From: Anaerolineae bacterium
GTDB taxonomy: Bacteria > Chloroflexota > Anaerolineae > 4572-78 > J111
Assembly: GCA_023151115.1 (NCBI GenBank)
Contig: JAKLJP010000018.1
Location: 98,624 to 162,623, forward strand
Length of the DNA: 64,000 bases
Reading direction: 5' to 3'
Part shown: positions 45,544 through 53,927 of the stretch, in pieces
How positions within the stretch are numbered: position 1 is the first letter of the stretch
Layout of the letters: each line of letters starts with the position of its first letter
Position numbers and translations under genes: made by a program
Notes under the pieces: model-generated
Told to the model about the DNA's origin: nothing
What the model saw: the letters and a program-made list of their open reading frames with translations, nothing else
Databases searched by the model: none

Positions 45544-46741
45544 CAGGGCTGTTCAGTTCTATAGGATACCGACATAATTAAGGACGTTATCAAGGTTCAG
45601 ACTATTCTCGAAGAGTGCCAGGCTGACATTTTCGACCTTGTTTTTGCGTAGGATATTAAGGGCAAAACTTCTTAATTTGGCGAAGATATGAGGGTTCGTC
45701 CGAATCCGAGATTTGTCCTCACCCATGGTCACATCCCGCACATAATGATTTCTATTCTCAATGCCCCAGTGATCTCGAATAGCCTGACAAAACTCTGAGG
45801 CGCTCAAGATAACGGTTGAAATATAGAAAGAAGTTTCATCGCTGTGCTTCCAGGTTTTGGTTTTGGTCTCAAAGACTTGACGGGAGCGTTCAACTTTAAC
45901 GACCCCTTTGACCAAAGCCCATTTCTCGGCCTCGGTCAGGTGGGGTGAGATAAAGAGTTCAACTTTACGACATTCGATCCGGTTGTGGGCCTTAATCATC
46001 GGTTCTTGATAAACTTCAGCCGGGGTGGTGGTTTTTGCTAAGGCCTGACAATCCTTGAACAAGGTATCCTGGTTCTCTTTGACTTGCACAATCACCTCAT
46101 TACCAGTCTCTTTAGCAGTTTGGAGCGTTTTTTTGGCAATGGAGGGCATCAAAGGTAAAATATAACCGGTTAACCCCAAGGCGATCATTAACGTTTGGGC
46201 CGTGGGAATTTCATTAGTTTTGGTGGCGATCTCTTCGTGGGCTAAAATAATCTGGCTCTGACTGGCGAAGGCACTCAGAATTTGGACTGCTTTGTGATCC
46301 TGGAAGCGGTCAAAGCTGCCTCGCAAGACTTTTCCATCGCAACCAATGAACTGTTTTTGGTCAGACCCTTCCACCAGACCCGCACTATACTGGCGAAAAC
46401 TGTGTTCCAGTTCTGCCCCGGAGGTACCTTGGATGATGTCGCGAATGGTCCTATACGCGGGCATCCGCTGCCATCTCAAGTCAAATATTTTGTTGAGCCG
46501 GTCATAATGGGTCACGATAAATTTTTGCACTTTCCGATAAGAATCAGCCCCACTCAAGATTGCCAGAATGGTAAAAAGCAGGATATGCCCCAATTTATAC
46601 CGTTGCCCTTGCTTGCGGCGCTGATCTTTGAGCTTAAACAAAAAACTTTCTAACATTAGCGGGTCTCCTATCGTAATTTTAGCCCTTTACCTTACCATAG
46701 GTACCCTTGCTTTTCAATAGTTTTAGAACTGAACAGCCCTG
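45544..46741. mobile_element. ISAs1-family insertion sequence, about 1.2 kb
   Basis: Both ends carry CAGGGCTGTTCAGTTCTA as inverted repeats (45544-45561 and 46724-46741, the right end read in reverse). Contains one transposase gene. The flanks do not show a matching target-site duplication, and the right flank is the truncated end of a methylase gene, so a deletion probably accompanied or followed insertion. Confidence 0.9.
45559..46656 (-). pseudogene. ISAs1-type transposase, catalytic motif lost by paired frameshifts
   Basis: 365 codons, in one frame throughout. The first catalytic Asp is in FIGCDGKVLRGSF. The C-terminal Asp/Glu region is RDHWGIENRNHYVRDVTMGE. The second motif, normally DA[ML][GH]CQ, is absent: this frame reads ILPLMPSIAKKTL. 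Reading one base earlier over about 30 bases gives TFDALHCQ. A missing T (ATTTTA) and an extra A in an A7 run explain it. Function is likely abolished, unless both are homopolymer errors in the assembly. Confidence 0.85.
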
Positions 46742-46968
46742 GGGAGAGGTGGCTCAATCCGCCGGATGCGCCGGAGGAAGAACTGAAAAAAAGAACCTTG
46801 ACGAACTTGTACAACCAGCGCCCGACCTGGCTGGATTTGGCCCATCAAAAACTGGACCGCGCCGTGTTTGAGGCGTATGACTGGCCTAATGATTTAGCGG
46901 ATGAGGAGATCCTCGCCCGGCTGCTGGCGTTGAATTTGGCGCGGGCGGGGGAAGAGAATACGAGGTAG
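46741..46968 (+). pseudogene. C-terminal remnant of an MmeI-like DNA methylase
   Basis: About 75 codons in frame to TAG 46966-46968. Contains KKRTLTNLYNQRPTWLDLAH, FEAYDWPNDLADEE and ILARLLALNLARA, a very characteristic tail of class I (MmeI/YeeA-type) DNA methylases. The upstream 90% of the gene is gone; the remnant begins exactly at the IS right end. Confidence 0.88.
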
Positions 46969-47062
46969 AAACGGCGAGATCACTGGTGGGCGGCTGAACA
47001 TACAATTGGAGGCGCTTGCATAGGGTTTTCAAAACAGACTAACCTATCGAAAGGAGATAGTA

Positions 47063-48301
47063 ATGATGGAAACTGAGGTCCCTCTCATCAGTCCCAACCT
47101 GGAAACCTTGCGGCAGGCAGTGGAAGCGGGAAACACTGCTGCCCTCGACGCCTTTTGGCAGGAGGTCAGCCAACAAGGTACGCCCTTGATTGAGCCGCTG
47201 GCCGGTGACCAAAAGCACTCGCTGGTGACTTTTCTCTGGCGGGCGGCGGACGAAACCCAAAACATTGCGCTGGTCAGTAACTTGAGCGGGCAAATGGGGG
47301 CCAGCGAAGCGATGACCCGCCTCCCGGCAACCGATGTCTGGTATAAGACTTACAAACTGCCAAACGACACTCGCGAGTCGTATCAATTTGCCGTGGCAGG
47401 CAACAATGTGACCGACCCGTTCAACCCCCACCAGCATGTCTTTCCCGATGATGCAGAAGTTGGACTCACCGGTTGGGCGTCGTCGGTGCTTGAACTGCCG
47501 GATGCGCCGCCTCAGACTTGGAGCAAGCCTCGTCCAAACACTCCTGGCGGTCAGGTCACGCTGCACCGCGTGCGCAGCGAATTTCTCAACAACGAGTACC
47601 GGGTGTGGATCTATACGCCGCCGGATTACAGGGGGGATGGTGCGCCCTACGGTTTTCTGCTTGTTCTGGATGGCTGGTTTTATGTTCACCTAATTCCCAC
47701 GCCAACCATTCTTGACAACCTACTCGCGGATGGTTTGCTACCGCCGCTGGTCGCTATTATGGTCGGCCACCCGTGGGACCCAACTCGGCAGCGCGACTTG
47801 GCCTGTTATCCGCCATTTGTGGAGTTCGTAACAAAGGAGCTGCTACCCTGGGCGCGGGCGAGTTATCATCTGGCTCAAGACCCGGCCCAAACCGGCGTGG
47901 TCGGCGGAAGCCGCGGCGGGTTAGCTGCCGCCCATCTGGGATTCAAACACCCGGAGCTATTTGGGCATGTTCTGGCCCAATCGGGCGCATTCAGTTGGAA
48001 ACCGGAAGGTGAGAGCGAGTTTTACTGGCTGCCGCGTCAGTACGCCGCCAGCCCGCGGCTCCCATTGCGCTTTTATCTGGAAGCCGGTTTGTTTGAAACC
48101 GCTATCGAGACAGATTTTGGCGGTGAACAAGATTTTCTGGCGGCGGCCCGGTACATGCGCGACGTGCTGCGGGCCAAAGGCTACGAAGTGCATTATCATG
48201 AGTTCAGCAGCGGCCACAATCCAATAAACTGGCAGGGCACACTGGCCAATGGCTTGCTGGCTCTACTCTCGAAGGGCAGGGCAGATATCACCCACCCTTG
48301 A
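47063..48301 (+). CDS. Enterochelin-esterase-like alpha/beta hydrolase
   Basis: 412 residues from ATG 47063 (AAAGGAGATAGTA upstream). N-terminal beta domain (about 1-150: VTFLWRAADETQNIALVSN, VWYKTYKLPNDTRE) is of the Fes N-domain type. The C-terminal esterase has VGGSRGGLAAAHLGFKH (nucleophile Ser), VLAQSGAFSW, FYLEAGLFE and the likely catalytic His in EFSSGHNPINW. Such enzymes cleave siderophore or acyl esters. It is flanked by two methylase remnants, so it may be a cargo gene. Confidence 0.88.
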   Translation: MMETEVPLISPNLETLRQAVEAGNTAALDAFWQEVSQQGTPLIEPLAGDQKHSLVTFLWRAADETQNIALVSNLSGQMGASEAMTRLPATDVWYKTYKLPNDTRESYQFAVAGNNVTDPFNPHQHVFPDDAEVGLTGWASSVLELPDAPPQTWSKPRPNTPGGQVTLHRVRSEFLNNEYRVWIYTPPDYRGDGAPYGFLLVLDGWFYVHLIPTPTILDNLLADGLLPPLVAIMVGHPWDPTRQRDLACYPPFVEFVTKELLPWARASYHLAQDPAQTGVVGGSRGGLAAAHLGFKHPELFGHVLAQSGAFSWKPEGESEFYWLPRQYAASPRLPLRFYLEAGLFETAIETDFGGEQDFLAAARYMRDVLRAKGYEVHYHEFSSGHNPINWQGTLANGLLALLSKGRADITHP

Positions 48302-48322
48302 AATCTTCCCTTTCATCCTTCC

Positions 48323-48367
48323 AAACGCACGTTGACCAACCTGTATAACGAGCGTCCGCCGTGGCTG
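48323..48367 (+). pseudogene. Second small remnant of an MmeI-like DNA methylase
   Basis: Fifteen codons, KRTLTNLYNERPPWL, nearly the same as in 46741-46968 (KRTLTNLYNQRPTWL) but a different copy. It begins and ends abruptly and carries on into unrelated sequence. It shows that two methylase genes were once near this spot. Confidence 0.8.
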
Positions 48368-48374
48368 GTCGTAT

Positions 48375-48492
48375 TTACGAAGGAGTATTCACGAGTCTGG
48401 CGGCACACCACCGACGCGAAGCGTGAAAATGGAGTACAAGGCTTGCCTTGCTGGCAGCAAACCAAGGCTTGCACTCCTATTTACGAAGGAGA
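48375..48492. repeat. Repeat family D, copy 2, with duplicated RBS-like flanks
   Basis: TTTACGAAGGAG occurs at both ends (about 48374 and 48481), enclosing GGAGTACAAGGCTTGCCTTG paired with CCAAGGCTTGCACTCC. Same design as copy 1 at 28990-29112, with different flank sequence. Confidence 0.75.
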
Positions 48493-48496
48493 ACCA

Positions 48497-48577
48497 ATGA
48501 AACTTCTCGATATCAACAGGATGAAACCGCCCGGCGGCGAGGCGGCAACCTTTCAGGGGGTTGAGTATGGGGCCTAG
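48497..48577 (+). pseudogene. Truncated 26-codon reading frame (cupin-like start)
   Basis: A good ribosome binding site (GAAGGAG) and ATG start MKLLDINRMKPPGGEAATFQ, then a stop after 26 codons. The opening resembles small cupin-domain proteins, but the rest is missing, so it is probably a truncated gene. It could also be a real microprotein. Confidence 0.35.
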
Positions 48578-48610
48578 CTATATGATTCCAAAAAATTATT
48601 AAAAACTCAT

Positions 48611-48982
48611 TCATAAAAGTAACAACAGGGCTGCCCCGCCGCTTAAAAGAAGGGGGCTAACCTGCACCGTATCTTCTAATTCCACCGAACCGATTGCCTC
48701 GGTCCAGCCCTGATAAACTTTATACTGTCCCCCTTCGCGGCGCAAAAGACCTACAAAGCGGTTCCAATTCCGGTAAACTTTATAAATTTCGCCTTCCAAC
48801 CTGACTCGGCCCACAGACTCGATGCCGGCCCGGTAGATAGCATAATAATCTCCTTCCTGCTCTACCCGACCTACAAACTCCGTCCAACCCCGGTAAATAT
48901 TAAAATATCCACCTTCTTGTTCAATATGACCGACAAACTCCGCCAAACCGTTGTAAACTCTACCGCTTGCTTGTTTTGCCAT
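48611..48982 (-). CDS. Small tandem-repeat beta-rich protein with C-terminal membrane tail
   Basis: 123 residues. Five tandem units of about 24 residues, each like GWTEFVGRVEQEGDYYAIYR: G-x-x-x-FVG-x-x-x-x-EGxYxxYR. The C-terminus LLLSGGAALLLLL is a short hydrophobic tail. The pattern suggests a small beta-propeller or beta-flower, displayed or membrane-bound (inference). I do not know an assigned function. The ATG at 48982 is supported by an AAGG upstream (GAGAAGGTTAGT). Seventeen bases downstream of the CarD gene and in the same direction. Confidence 0.75.
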   Translation of the reverse strand: MAKQASGRVYNGLAEFVGHIEQEGGYFNIYRGWTEFVGRVEQEGDYYAIYRAGIESVGRVRLEGEIYKVYRNWNRFVGLLRREGGQYKVYQGWTEAIGSVELEDTVQVSPLLLSGGAALLLLL

Positions 48983-48999
48983 ACTAACCTTCTCGCTGT

Positions 49000-49485
49000 T
49001 TACCGGCCGGCCAGCAGCAAAGAGTCAATTTCTTTGATGGCCTCGGTGGTCGAGATGCCGGCCGCCGTGGCCCATTCTTGATAAAGGCTCAACCGCGTCT
49101 TTTGGAGCATGGCGGTATCAGTCTGGCCCAACGGCTTACGCCAACCCCAGGCAGTCAAGTCTCGCACCACTTCACAGACTCCCTGGAACGAGCCTTCTTT
49201 CAAGCGGCTGAGCAAGTCCAGATGTCGCCGGTGATGATTTTTCTCCAGAGGAACTGGTTGGCTCTTTAACAAGTGGCGATACCGGTCGAGATCACTCTTG
49301 GCCGTAACCAGGCGCAGCCCGTTGGTCTCTTCTACTTTTACCGGCAGCCAAACCGTGCGTTTTGCCACGATGATTTTATAGTACAACTGTGCCTCTTTCT
49401 CGGAAAATCTTTTTTCCTCAATCTCAGCAATGCGCCCTATCCCATAGGCGGGGTGCACAACAAGGTCATCAACTTTAAATGGCAT
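49000..49485 (-). CDS. CarD/CdnL-family RNA-polymerase-binding regulator
   Basis: 161 residues. N-terminal Tudor-like RNAP-interaction domain (MPFKVDDLVVHPAYGIGRIAEIEEK, strand pattern V-P-VHPxxGIG). The C-terminal domain is helical (HHRRHLDLLSRLKEGSFQGV, RDLTAWGWRKPLGQTDTAML) with the conserved Trp. CarD proteins bind the RNAP beta subunit and stabilise open complexes. Followed by the small repeat protein 48611-48982. Confidence 0.93.
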   Translation of the reverse strand: MPFKVDDLVVHPAYGIGRIAEIEEKRFSEKEAQLYYKIIVAKRTVWLPVKVEETNGLRLVTAKSDLDRYRHLLKSQPVPLEKNHHRRHLDLLSRLKEGSFQGVCEVVRDLTAWGWRKPLGQTDTAMLQKTRLSLYQEWATAAGISTTEAIKEIDSLLLAGR

Positions 49486-49539
49486 GTGTTGCTCCTTTAT
49501 CCGATTATCCTATCGGCACGGTTAAATTCACCCCGCCTG

Positions 49540-49690
49540 TCATCCTTCGACAAGCTCAGGACAGATTTCGAGGCTGAAAGCTGAGAAATCTTCGAGACCG
49601 TTGTCTGCAAACTACGGATGAGAGATTTCTCGCTCCCTGCGTAGCGTGTTGCTCGAAATGACATGGCTGAGCAGTTACCTTTCATTCCGG
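49540..49690. repeat. Repeat family E, copy 2
   Basis: Contains CATCCTTCGACAAGCTCAGG, then GAGAAATCTTCGAGACC and the complement-type GTGTTGCTCGAAATGACATG. Shares the CATGTCATTTCGA and TTTGCAGA blocks with 42168-42226. Fills the gap between the CarD gene and the cold-shock gene. Confidence 0.65.
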
Positions 49691-49710
49691 TCAATTTTTA
49701 TAAAAAACAA

Positions 49711-49740
49711 AAAGCGCAGGGATTTCCTACGCTTTTCTGA
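49711..49740 (-). terminator. Rho-independent terminator of the cold-shock gene
   Basis: On the minus strand AAAAGCGTAGG-AAAT-CCCTGCGCTTTT, then TGTTTTTTAT. It lies 25 bases after the stop. Confidence 0.85.
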
Positions 49741-49765
49741 TCATTCAATATAAAAATTAAGGCGA

Positions 49766-49975
49766 TTAACGGGCAACTACGTTAGTTGCCTGTAATCCCT
49801 TGGGGCCGCGTTCAACGGTAAACTCAACCCGCTGGCCTTCATCTAAAGTGCGAAAGCCTTCGGCCTGGAGGGCTGAGTAATGGACAAAGACATCTTCGCC
49901 ATTCTCGCGGGAAATAAAGCCGTAGCCCTTGCCAGCGTTGAACCACTTGACCGTGCCCTGAATTCGTTCAGACAT
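49766..49975 (-). CDS. Cold-shock-domain protein
   Basis: 69 residues, the full OB-fold: [20 protein letters not shown] (RNP1) and [10 protein letters not shown] (RNP2). Single-stranded nucleic-acid chaperone. Preceded by a consensus promoter at 50120-50148 and a leader of about 138 bases with a strong hairpin, the typical arrangement for cold-shock genes with regulated leaders. Confidence 0.97.
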   Translation of the reverse strand: MSERIQGTVKWFNAGKGYGFISRENGEDVFVHYSALQAEGFRTLDEGQRVEFTVERGPKGLQATNVVAR

Positions 49976-50052
49976 AATAATTTTGTTACTCCTTCATTAA
50001 GTATTGAAAAATAGATATAGGTCAAAGAGGTTCACCATCGGAAAAATAAATA

Positions 50053-50075
50053 GCCGCCAAAAAAACCTGGCGGCC
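50053..50075 (-). promoter_or_regulatory. Hairpin in the cold-shock leader
   Basis: GCCGCCA and TGGCGGC arms with an A/T-rich loop. On the minus strand it is followed by TATTTATTTTT, so it may attenuate transcription in the leader (inference). Confidence 0.5.
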
Positions 50076-50119
50076 GTTGCAAAACCGAACAGATAATTTC
50101 TTCTTCCTAAACAGAAGAG

Positions 50120-50148
50120 ATTATACCCGCTTTTTACCCTTACGTCAA
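50120..50148 (-). promoter_or_regulatory. Sigma-70 promoter of the cold-shock gene
   Basis: On the minus strand TTGACG-N17-TATAAT. Start expected near 50113, giving a leader of about 138 bases. Confidence 0.8.
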
Positions 50149-50166
50149 TTTCGATAACTCAAATGC

Positions 50167-50195
50167 TTGGCGATGTCTCTTCAGAGGGGTATAAT
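50167..50195 (+). promoter_or_regulatory. Sigma-70 promoter of the NfeD-type gene
   Basis: TTGGCG-N17-TATAAT on the plus strand, about 70 bases before the GTG at 50264. It is divergent from the cold-shock promoter. Confidence 0.65.
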
Positions 50196-50263
50196 ATTTG
50201 TGGAAGATCATTGGGCAAATTTCAGGCTGAGGCAAAACATAGGCTCCATGAGGAGGTGGGACG

Positions 50264-51580
50264 GTGATAAAAAAGATGAGAGGGTCAATAGGCTTGATTT
50301 ATGTAGCTTTAATGGCTATACATCTGCTCGCGCCGCTGGCCCTGGCACAGGAAACGGGCCGGGAGGTGCTGGTGGTGGATGCAACCGGTCCGGTCACGCC
50401 GATTATGCTCAGCCTGATCGAGCGGACCATCGCCGAGGCGGACAGCCGCAACGCCGAGGCGCTGGTTATCCGGCTGGATACGCCCGGCGGCAGCGTCGAG
50501 CTAACCCAGCGGATTATTCAGGCTATCATTGCGGCGGATGTGCCGGTCGTTGTTTATGTCTGGCCGGCGGGGGCGCACGCGGCTTCGGCGGGCACGTTTA
50601 TTACCCTGGCCGGTCACGTGGCGGCGATGACCCCGCGCACCAGTATCGGCGCGGCCAGCCCCATTGACGGCAGCGGGGCGGAGATTGACGAAACACTGCG
50701 GGCCAAAATCGAAAATATTCTGGTGGCCGACATCAAAGGGTTGGCCGACCGGCGGGGCGAAAAGGCGCTGGAATGGGCCGAGCAAGCCATCACCGAGGCC
50801 AAAGCTGCCAGCGCCGATGAGGCCCTCGAACTGGGGGTGATTGATTTTGTGGCCAGAGATTTGGATGATTTGCTGACCCAAATAGACGGCTTTACCGTCG
50901 AGGTGGCCGGCGATGAGGTCACGCTGGCAACGGCCAGCGCCGAAGTGGACTACCTGCAAGCGACGACAGTTGAAGAGTTTTTGAGCATTTTAACAAATCC
51001 GACGATTGCCTTGTTCCTCATCTCCATCGGCGGGCTGGCGATTGTTTATGAGCTGGCCAATCCTGGCGGCTACATGAGCGGCATCATTGGGCTGATTTGT
51101 TTGCTGATTGGCCTCTATGCCCTGGGCCAACTGCCGGTTAATTACGCCGGTCTGGCTTTAATTCTGCTGGCCCTGGCCTTGTTTGGGGCCGAGTTTTTTG
51201 TCCACAGCCATGGAGCGCTCACTACCGGCGGGGTGGTGTCCTTTATCATTGGCGGGTTGATTCTGTTCAATACGGACGAATTTACTTACCAACTGCCCTT
51301 ACCTTCAATTATTGGTATTCCGCTGGCAATTGCCGTCATCCTGGCTTTTGCGGTTCGCAAAGCGTGGCAGGCTCGCCGGGCCAAGCCGGTCACGGGGCAA
51401 GAGGGTTTGATAGGGGCGGTTGGAACGGTCAAAGTGGCCCTGGAGCCGGAAGGCAGCGTTTTTGTCTGGGGCGAGCGCTGGCAGGCAACCAGTGTGACCG
51501 GTCAGCCTATTTCAGCCGGAGAACGGGTCAGAGTAACGGCAATAGAAGGGCTTCGTTTAAAGGTAGAAAAGGTTTCTTGA
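50264..51580 (+). CDS. NfeD-family membrane serine protease (ClpP-like) with OB-fold tail
   Basis: 438 residues from GTG 50264 (AGGAGG seven bases before); an ATG at 50276 is possible. Signal peptide to about residue 28. ClpP-like protease: VIRLDTPGGSV, then the catalytic Ser in GAHAASAGTF and MTPRTSIGAASPI; the Lys is likely in the ENILVADIKGLA helix. Five or so helices follow (FLISIGGLAIVYELANPGGY, LLALALFGAEFFVHS), then a C-terminal NfeD OB domain (LIGAVGTVKVALEPEGSVFV). Acts at the membrane, often with a stomatin partner; no stomatin gene is visible here. Confidence 0.93.
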   Translation: MIKKMRGSIGLIYVALMAIHLLAPLALAQETGREVLVVDATGPVTPIMLSLIERTIAEADSRNAEALVIRLDTPGGSVELTQRIIQAIIAADVPVVVYVWPAGAHAASAGTFITLAGHVAAMTPRTSIGAASPIDGSGAEIDETLRAKIENILVADIKGLADRRGEKALEWAEQAITEAKAASADEALELGVIDFVARDLDDLLTQIDGFTVEVAGDEVTLATASAEVDYLQATTVEEFLSILTNPTIALFLISIGGLAIVYELANPGGYMSGIIGLICLLIGLYALGQLPVNYAGLALILLALALFGAEFFVHSHGALTTGGVVSFIIGGLILFNTDEFTYQLPLPSIIGIPLAIAVILAFAVRKAWQARRAKPVTGQEGLIGAVGTVKVALEPEGSVFVWGERWQATSVTGQPISAGERVRVTAIEGLRLKVEKVS

Positions 51581-51765
51581 GGGGAAAAGCCCAAATGGGG
51601 TATCTCTCTGCTAAGGGGCGGATGCATTCTGGCCAAAGAGACTCAAATCAAATGTTTCTAACTATTTTCCTATGATTTTCTTAGGTTTTTTTGATGAAGT
51701 AGTGGTAATTTCTTAACGTTGTTATTCCTCACGTTTAAATAATTCTTTTTTTACATAAAACTATA

Positions 51766-51863
51766 CTCAGAAGATCCAATTTTTCACCGTAGCGAGGGCA
51801 TCCCTGGACGTCAGCGGGCGGCATAGGGATGCCAGCCTACGGGAAATTTGGACACACTGATAC
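51766..51863. repeat. MITE-like palindrome, family B, copy 2
   Basis: Starts CTCAGAAGATCCAATTTTT and ends near ACACTGATAC, with the core GCGGGCGGCATAGGGATGCC paired with GCATCCC. In the 494-base gap 51581-52074, which otherwise shows no gene. Confidence 0.75.
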
Positions 51864-52074
51864 TAATTTACTAGCCGAAGGCAGATTACGAGCGGCATGG
51901 GTGCTGCTTGTTCAAATGCCATCAATTTACCCAATCTCTCCACAACCGTTATTCACTTCGCCTAACCACCGACTCACCCTTTGTTTTTATGTTAGCCGAA
52001 ACTACCCTACCTATTGGGATAGGGTTATATTTGGCCTTTTCTACTGACGTTTTTCTAGGGATGGAGGTTTAGAG

Positions 52075-52767
52075 ATGAAGCCCACCTTACTCGTTATAGA
52101 GGATGATCCTGTTTATAGTAAATTGTTAGAACAGCTTTTAACACATAACGGCTTTCAGGTACACCTGGCCCATCATGCCACCGCTGGTTTACAATTTGCT
52201 TACAGCCTGAAACCAGATGCTGTAATTCTGGATATCATGTTGCCTGGAGTGGATGGCTGGCAGATTTGTTCCCGCCTGCGGGATGTATCCGACGTGCCGA
52301 TTATTATGCTCACCGCCTTTGGCTCAAAAGATAACGTAATTAAGGGGTTAAATTTGGGCGCCGATGATTTCATCATCAAGCCGGTAATGACTAACGAATT
52401 AGTAGCCCGGATTCGGGCCGTACTCCGACGGGCCGCGAAGCTGAAAATTAATGACGACGAGCCCCGTGATCAAGTTGTACTGTTTGATAATTTAATGATT
52501 GACTTTAGCCGGCATCGAGTTACCATTGATGGTAAACGAATAAACTTAAGCCCGATTGAATTTCGTCTGTTGTCCGCGCTGGTTCACCATCGGGGACGGA
52601 TACTGTCTCACGAATTTCTTCTACGAGAAGTGTGGGGATCAGAATATATGGGTGAGGTGGAATACCTGCGCCAATATATCAGCTATCTGCGTTACAAGCT
52701 TGAAAAAGACCCGGCGAAGCCAAATCTCATTCATAATGAATGGGGCTATGGTTATCGGTTTGGCTAG
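52075..52767 (+). CDS. OmpR-family response regulator
   Basis: 230 residues from ATG 52075 with GGAGG upstream. Receiver with D10/D11, phospho-acceptor D53 (AVILDIMLPG), T80 and K102 (FIIKPV). The winged-helix output domain has VTIDGKRINLSPIEFRLLSAL and EYLRQYISYLRYKLEKD, ending GYGYRFG. No histidine kinase adjoins it, so it is an orphan here. Its 3' end overlaps the convergent gene 52764-53108 by four bases. Confidence 0.95.
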   Translation: MKPTLLVIEDDPVYSKLLEQLLTHNGFQVHLAHHATAGLQFAYSLKPDAVILDIMLPGVDGWQICSRLRDVSDVPIIMLTAFGSKDNVIKGLNLGADDFIIKPVMTNELVARIRAVLRRAAKLKINDDEPRDQVVLFDNLMIDFSRHRVTIDGKRINLSPIEFRLLSALVHHRGRILSHEFLLREVWGSEYMGEVEYLRQYISYLRYKLEKDPAKPNLIHNEWGYGYRFG

Positions 52768-53108
52768 GGCCCTTCCTCCAAATCCAAAATCGAGGGACGG
52801 CGTTCCCGGCCACAATTAGGACAGCCGAGGAGAGGGTTGGGCACTTCGCTAAAACATTGGCTGCACCAGCCTGTCACTTCGACCTGCTGCTTGAAACCAA
52901 AAAACTTTTTGACCACAGTGCCCTCTAATTTGAGGGTCGAAGCGCCGTTGGCCCGTAGAATATCGGGCACCGAGCAGCTCTGGCACAGACTGGGCTGCCA
53001 GGGCGGCGATTCCGGATTCTGCTCGATCAGACGGCAAGCCTGTACGCTGCGGCCCCGGTGAAAGTCGCCAAAATAAAATTTACATTCTTTGCCGGCCGGT
53101 GTTTTCAT
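52764..53108 (-). CDS. Small protein with zinc-ribbon-like cysteine pairs
   Basis: 114 residues. Cys groups CKFYFGDFHRGRSVQAC near the N-terminus, LCQSC mid-way, and WCSQCFSEVPNPLLGCPNC near the C-terminus. The last four fit a zinc ribbon; the first resembles a degenerate one. No named family recognised. Probably a nucleic-acid or protein-binding factor (inference). Confidence 0.7.
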   Translation of the reverse strand: MKTPAGKECKFYFGDFHRGRSVQACRLIEQNPESPPWQPSLCQSCSVPDILRANGASTLKLEGTVVKKFFGFKQQVEVTGWCSQCFSEVPNPLLGCPNCGRERRPSILDLEEGP

Positions 53109-53154
53109 AATAAACCAGTATAGCAGGCTTGCGTTAGAAAAGCATTAGAGAGGC

Positions 53155-53231
53155 GAAGATAGTAGATAGAGGATAGTGGATAGAAGATAGTATGCTATCT
53201 TCTATCTACCATCTACTATCCTCTATCTTCT
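53155..53231. repeat. Heptad-repeat hairpin (GATAGTG-type)
   Basis: AGATAGTAGATAGAGGATAG with partner TATCTACCATCTACTATCC, centred on GCTATC. Between the zinc-ribbon and EF-P genes. Confidence 0.85.
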
Positions 53232-53240
53232 TTCCTTTGC

Positions 53241-53798
53241 TTACACGCGGGTTAAATACTGCCCGGTACGGGTATCAATCCGAATCACATCGCCAACATT
53301 GACAAACAAAGGCGTGTTCACCACCAGGCCGCTGGAAACTGTGACGGGCTTGGTTGCGCCTTGGGCCGTATCGCCGGCAAAACCGGGTTCGGCGGCGACA
53401 ACTTCCATTTCGACGGTGGTGGGAATTTCGATGTCCAGCGCCTCACCGTTGTAGCTGGAAATCTTCACCTCCATGCCTTCAATCAGGTAAGGCACAATAT
53501 CGCCCAGCACATCGGCGCTGAAGGCCGGCTGGTCGTAAGTTTCCTTGTCCATAAAATGATATAACTCGCCGTCACTGTAAAGATACTCGGCTTTGGTGTG
53601 GTCCAGACTGATGTCCTCGACCCGCTCACCGCCGTTAAAGGTTTTTTCGTAAATGGCCCCGGTGCGCAAATTGACCACCTTGGTGCGGATAGTCGCGCTC
53701 CCCCGCCCGGTTTTGTTGTGGGTAAATTCCAATACTTTAAAAAGTTCCCCTTCGTGGGTAAAGGTTGTGCCCTTGCGCAGGGCATTGACTTCGATCAT
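53241..53798 (-). CDS. efp: Translation elongation factor P
   Basis: 185 residues, full length, three beta-barrel domains. Domain I loop is HNKTGRGSATIR; the tip residue is Arg32 rather than the Lys of the PGKG type. Domain III ends VNVGDVIRIDTRTGQYLTRV, the usual EF-P tail. EF-P rescues ribosomes at polyproline. Arg-tip EF-Ps are rhamnosylated by EarP in some proteobacteria; no EarP-like gene is seen here. Confidence 0.96.
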   Translation of the reverse strand: MIEVNALRKGTTFTHEGELFKVLEFTHNKTGRGSATIRTKVVNLRTGAIYEKTFNGGERVEDISLDHTKAEYLYSDGELYHFMDKETYDQPAFSADVLGDIVPYLIEGMEVKISSYNGEALDIEIPTTVEMEVVAAEPGFAGDTAQGATKPVTVSSGLVVNTPLFVNVGDVIRIDTRTGQYLTRV

Positions 53799-53831
53799 GG
53801 TTCATTCCTCCAAGTTGAAATAGCTAATGTG

Positions 53832-53925
53832 TCTGATGCGTGATGCATGATACGTGATGAATCCCCATAAATCCTCACGCATCACGTATCATAAAATCGT
53901 AAATCCAAAATCTAAAATCGTAAAT
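53832..53925. repeat. Heptad-repeat hairpin plus direct array
   Basis: CTGATGCGTGATGCATGATA with CACGCATCACGTATCA, then AAATCGTAAATCCAAAATC units. Between EF-P and the helicase gene. Confidence 0.8.
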
Positions 53926-53927
53926 CC

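Noticed and set aside
45546..46740. Intact, active ISAs1 element
   Set aside because: The second catalytic motif is out of frame and no target duplication was found.
51829..52047. 72-codon ORF before the OmpR-type regulator
   Set aside because: It starts within a MITE and has no ribosome site or recognisable features.
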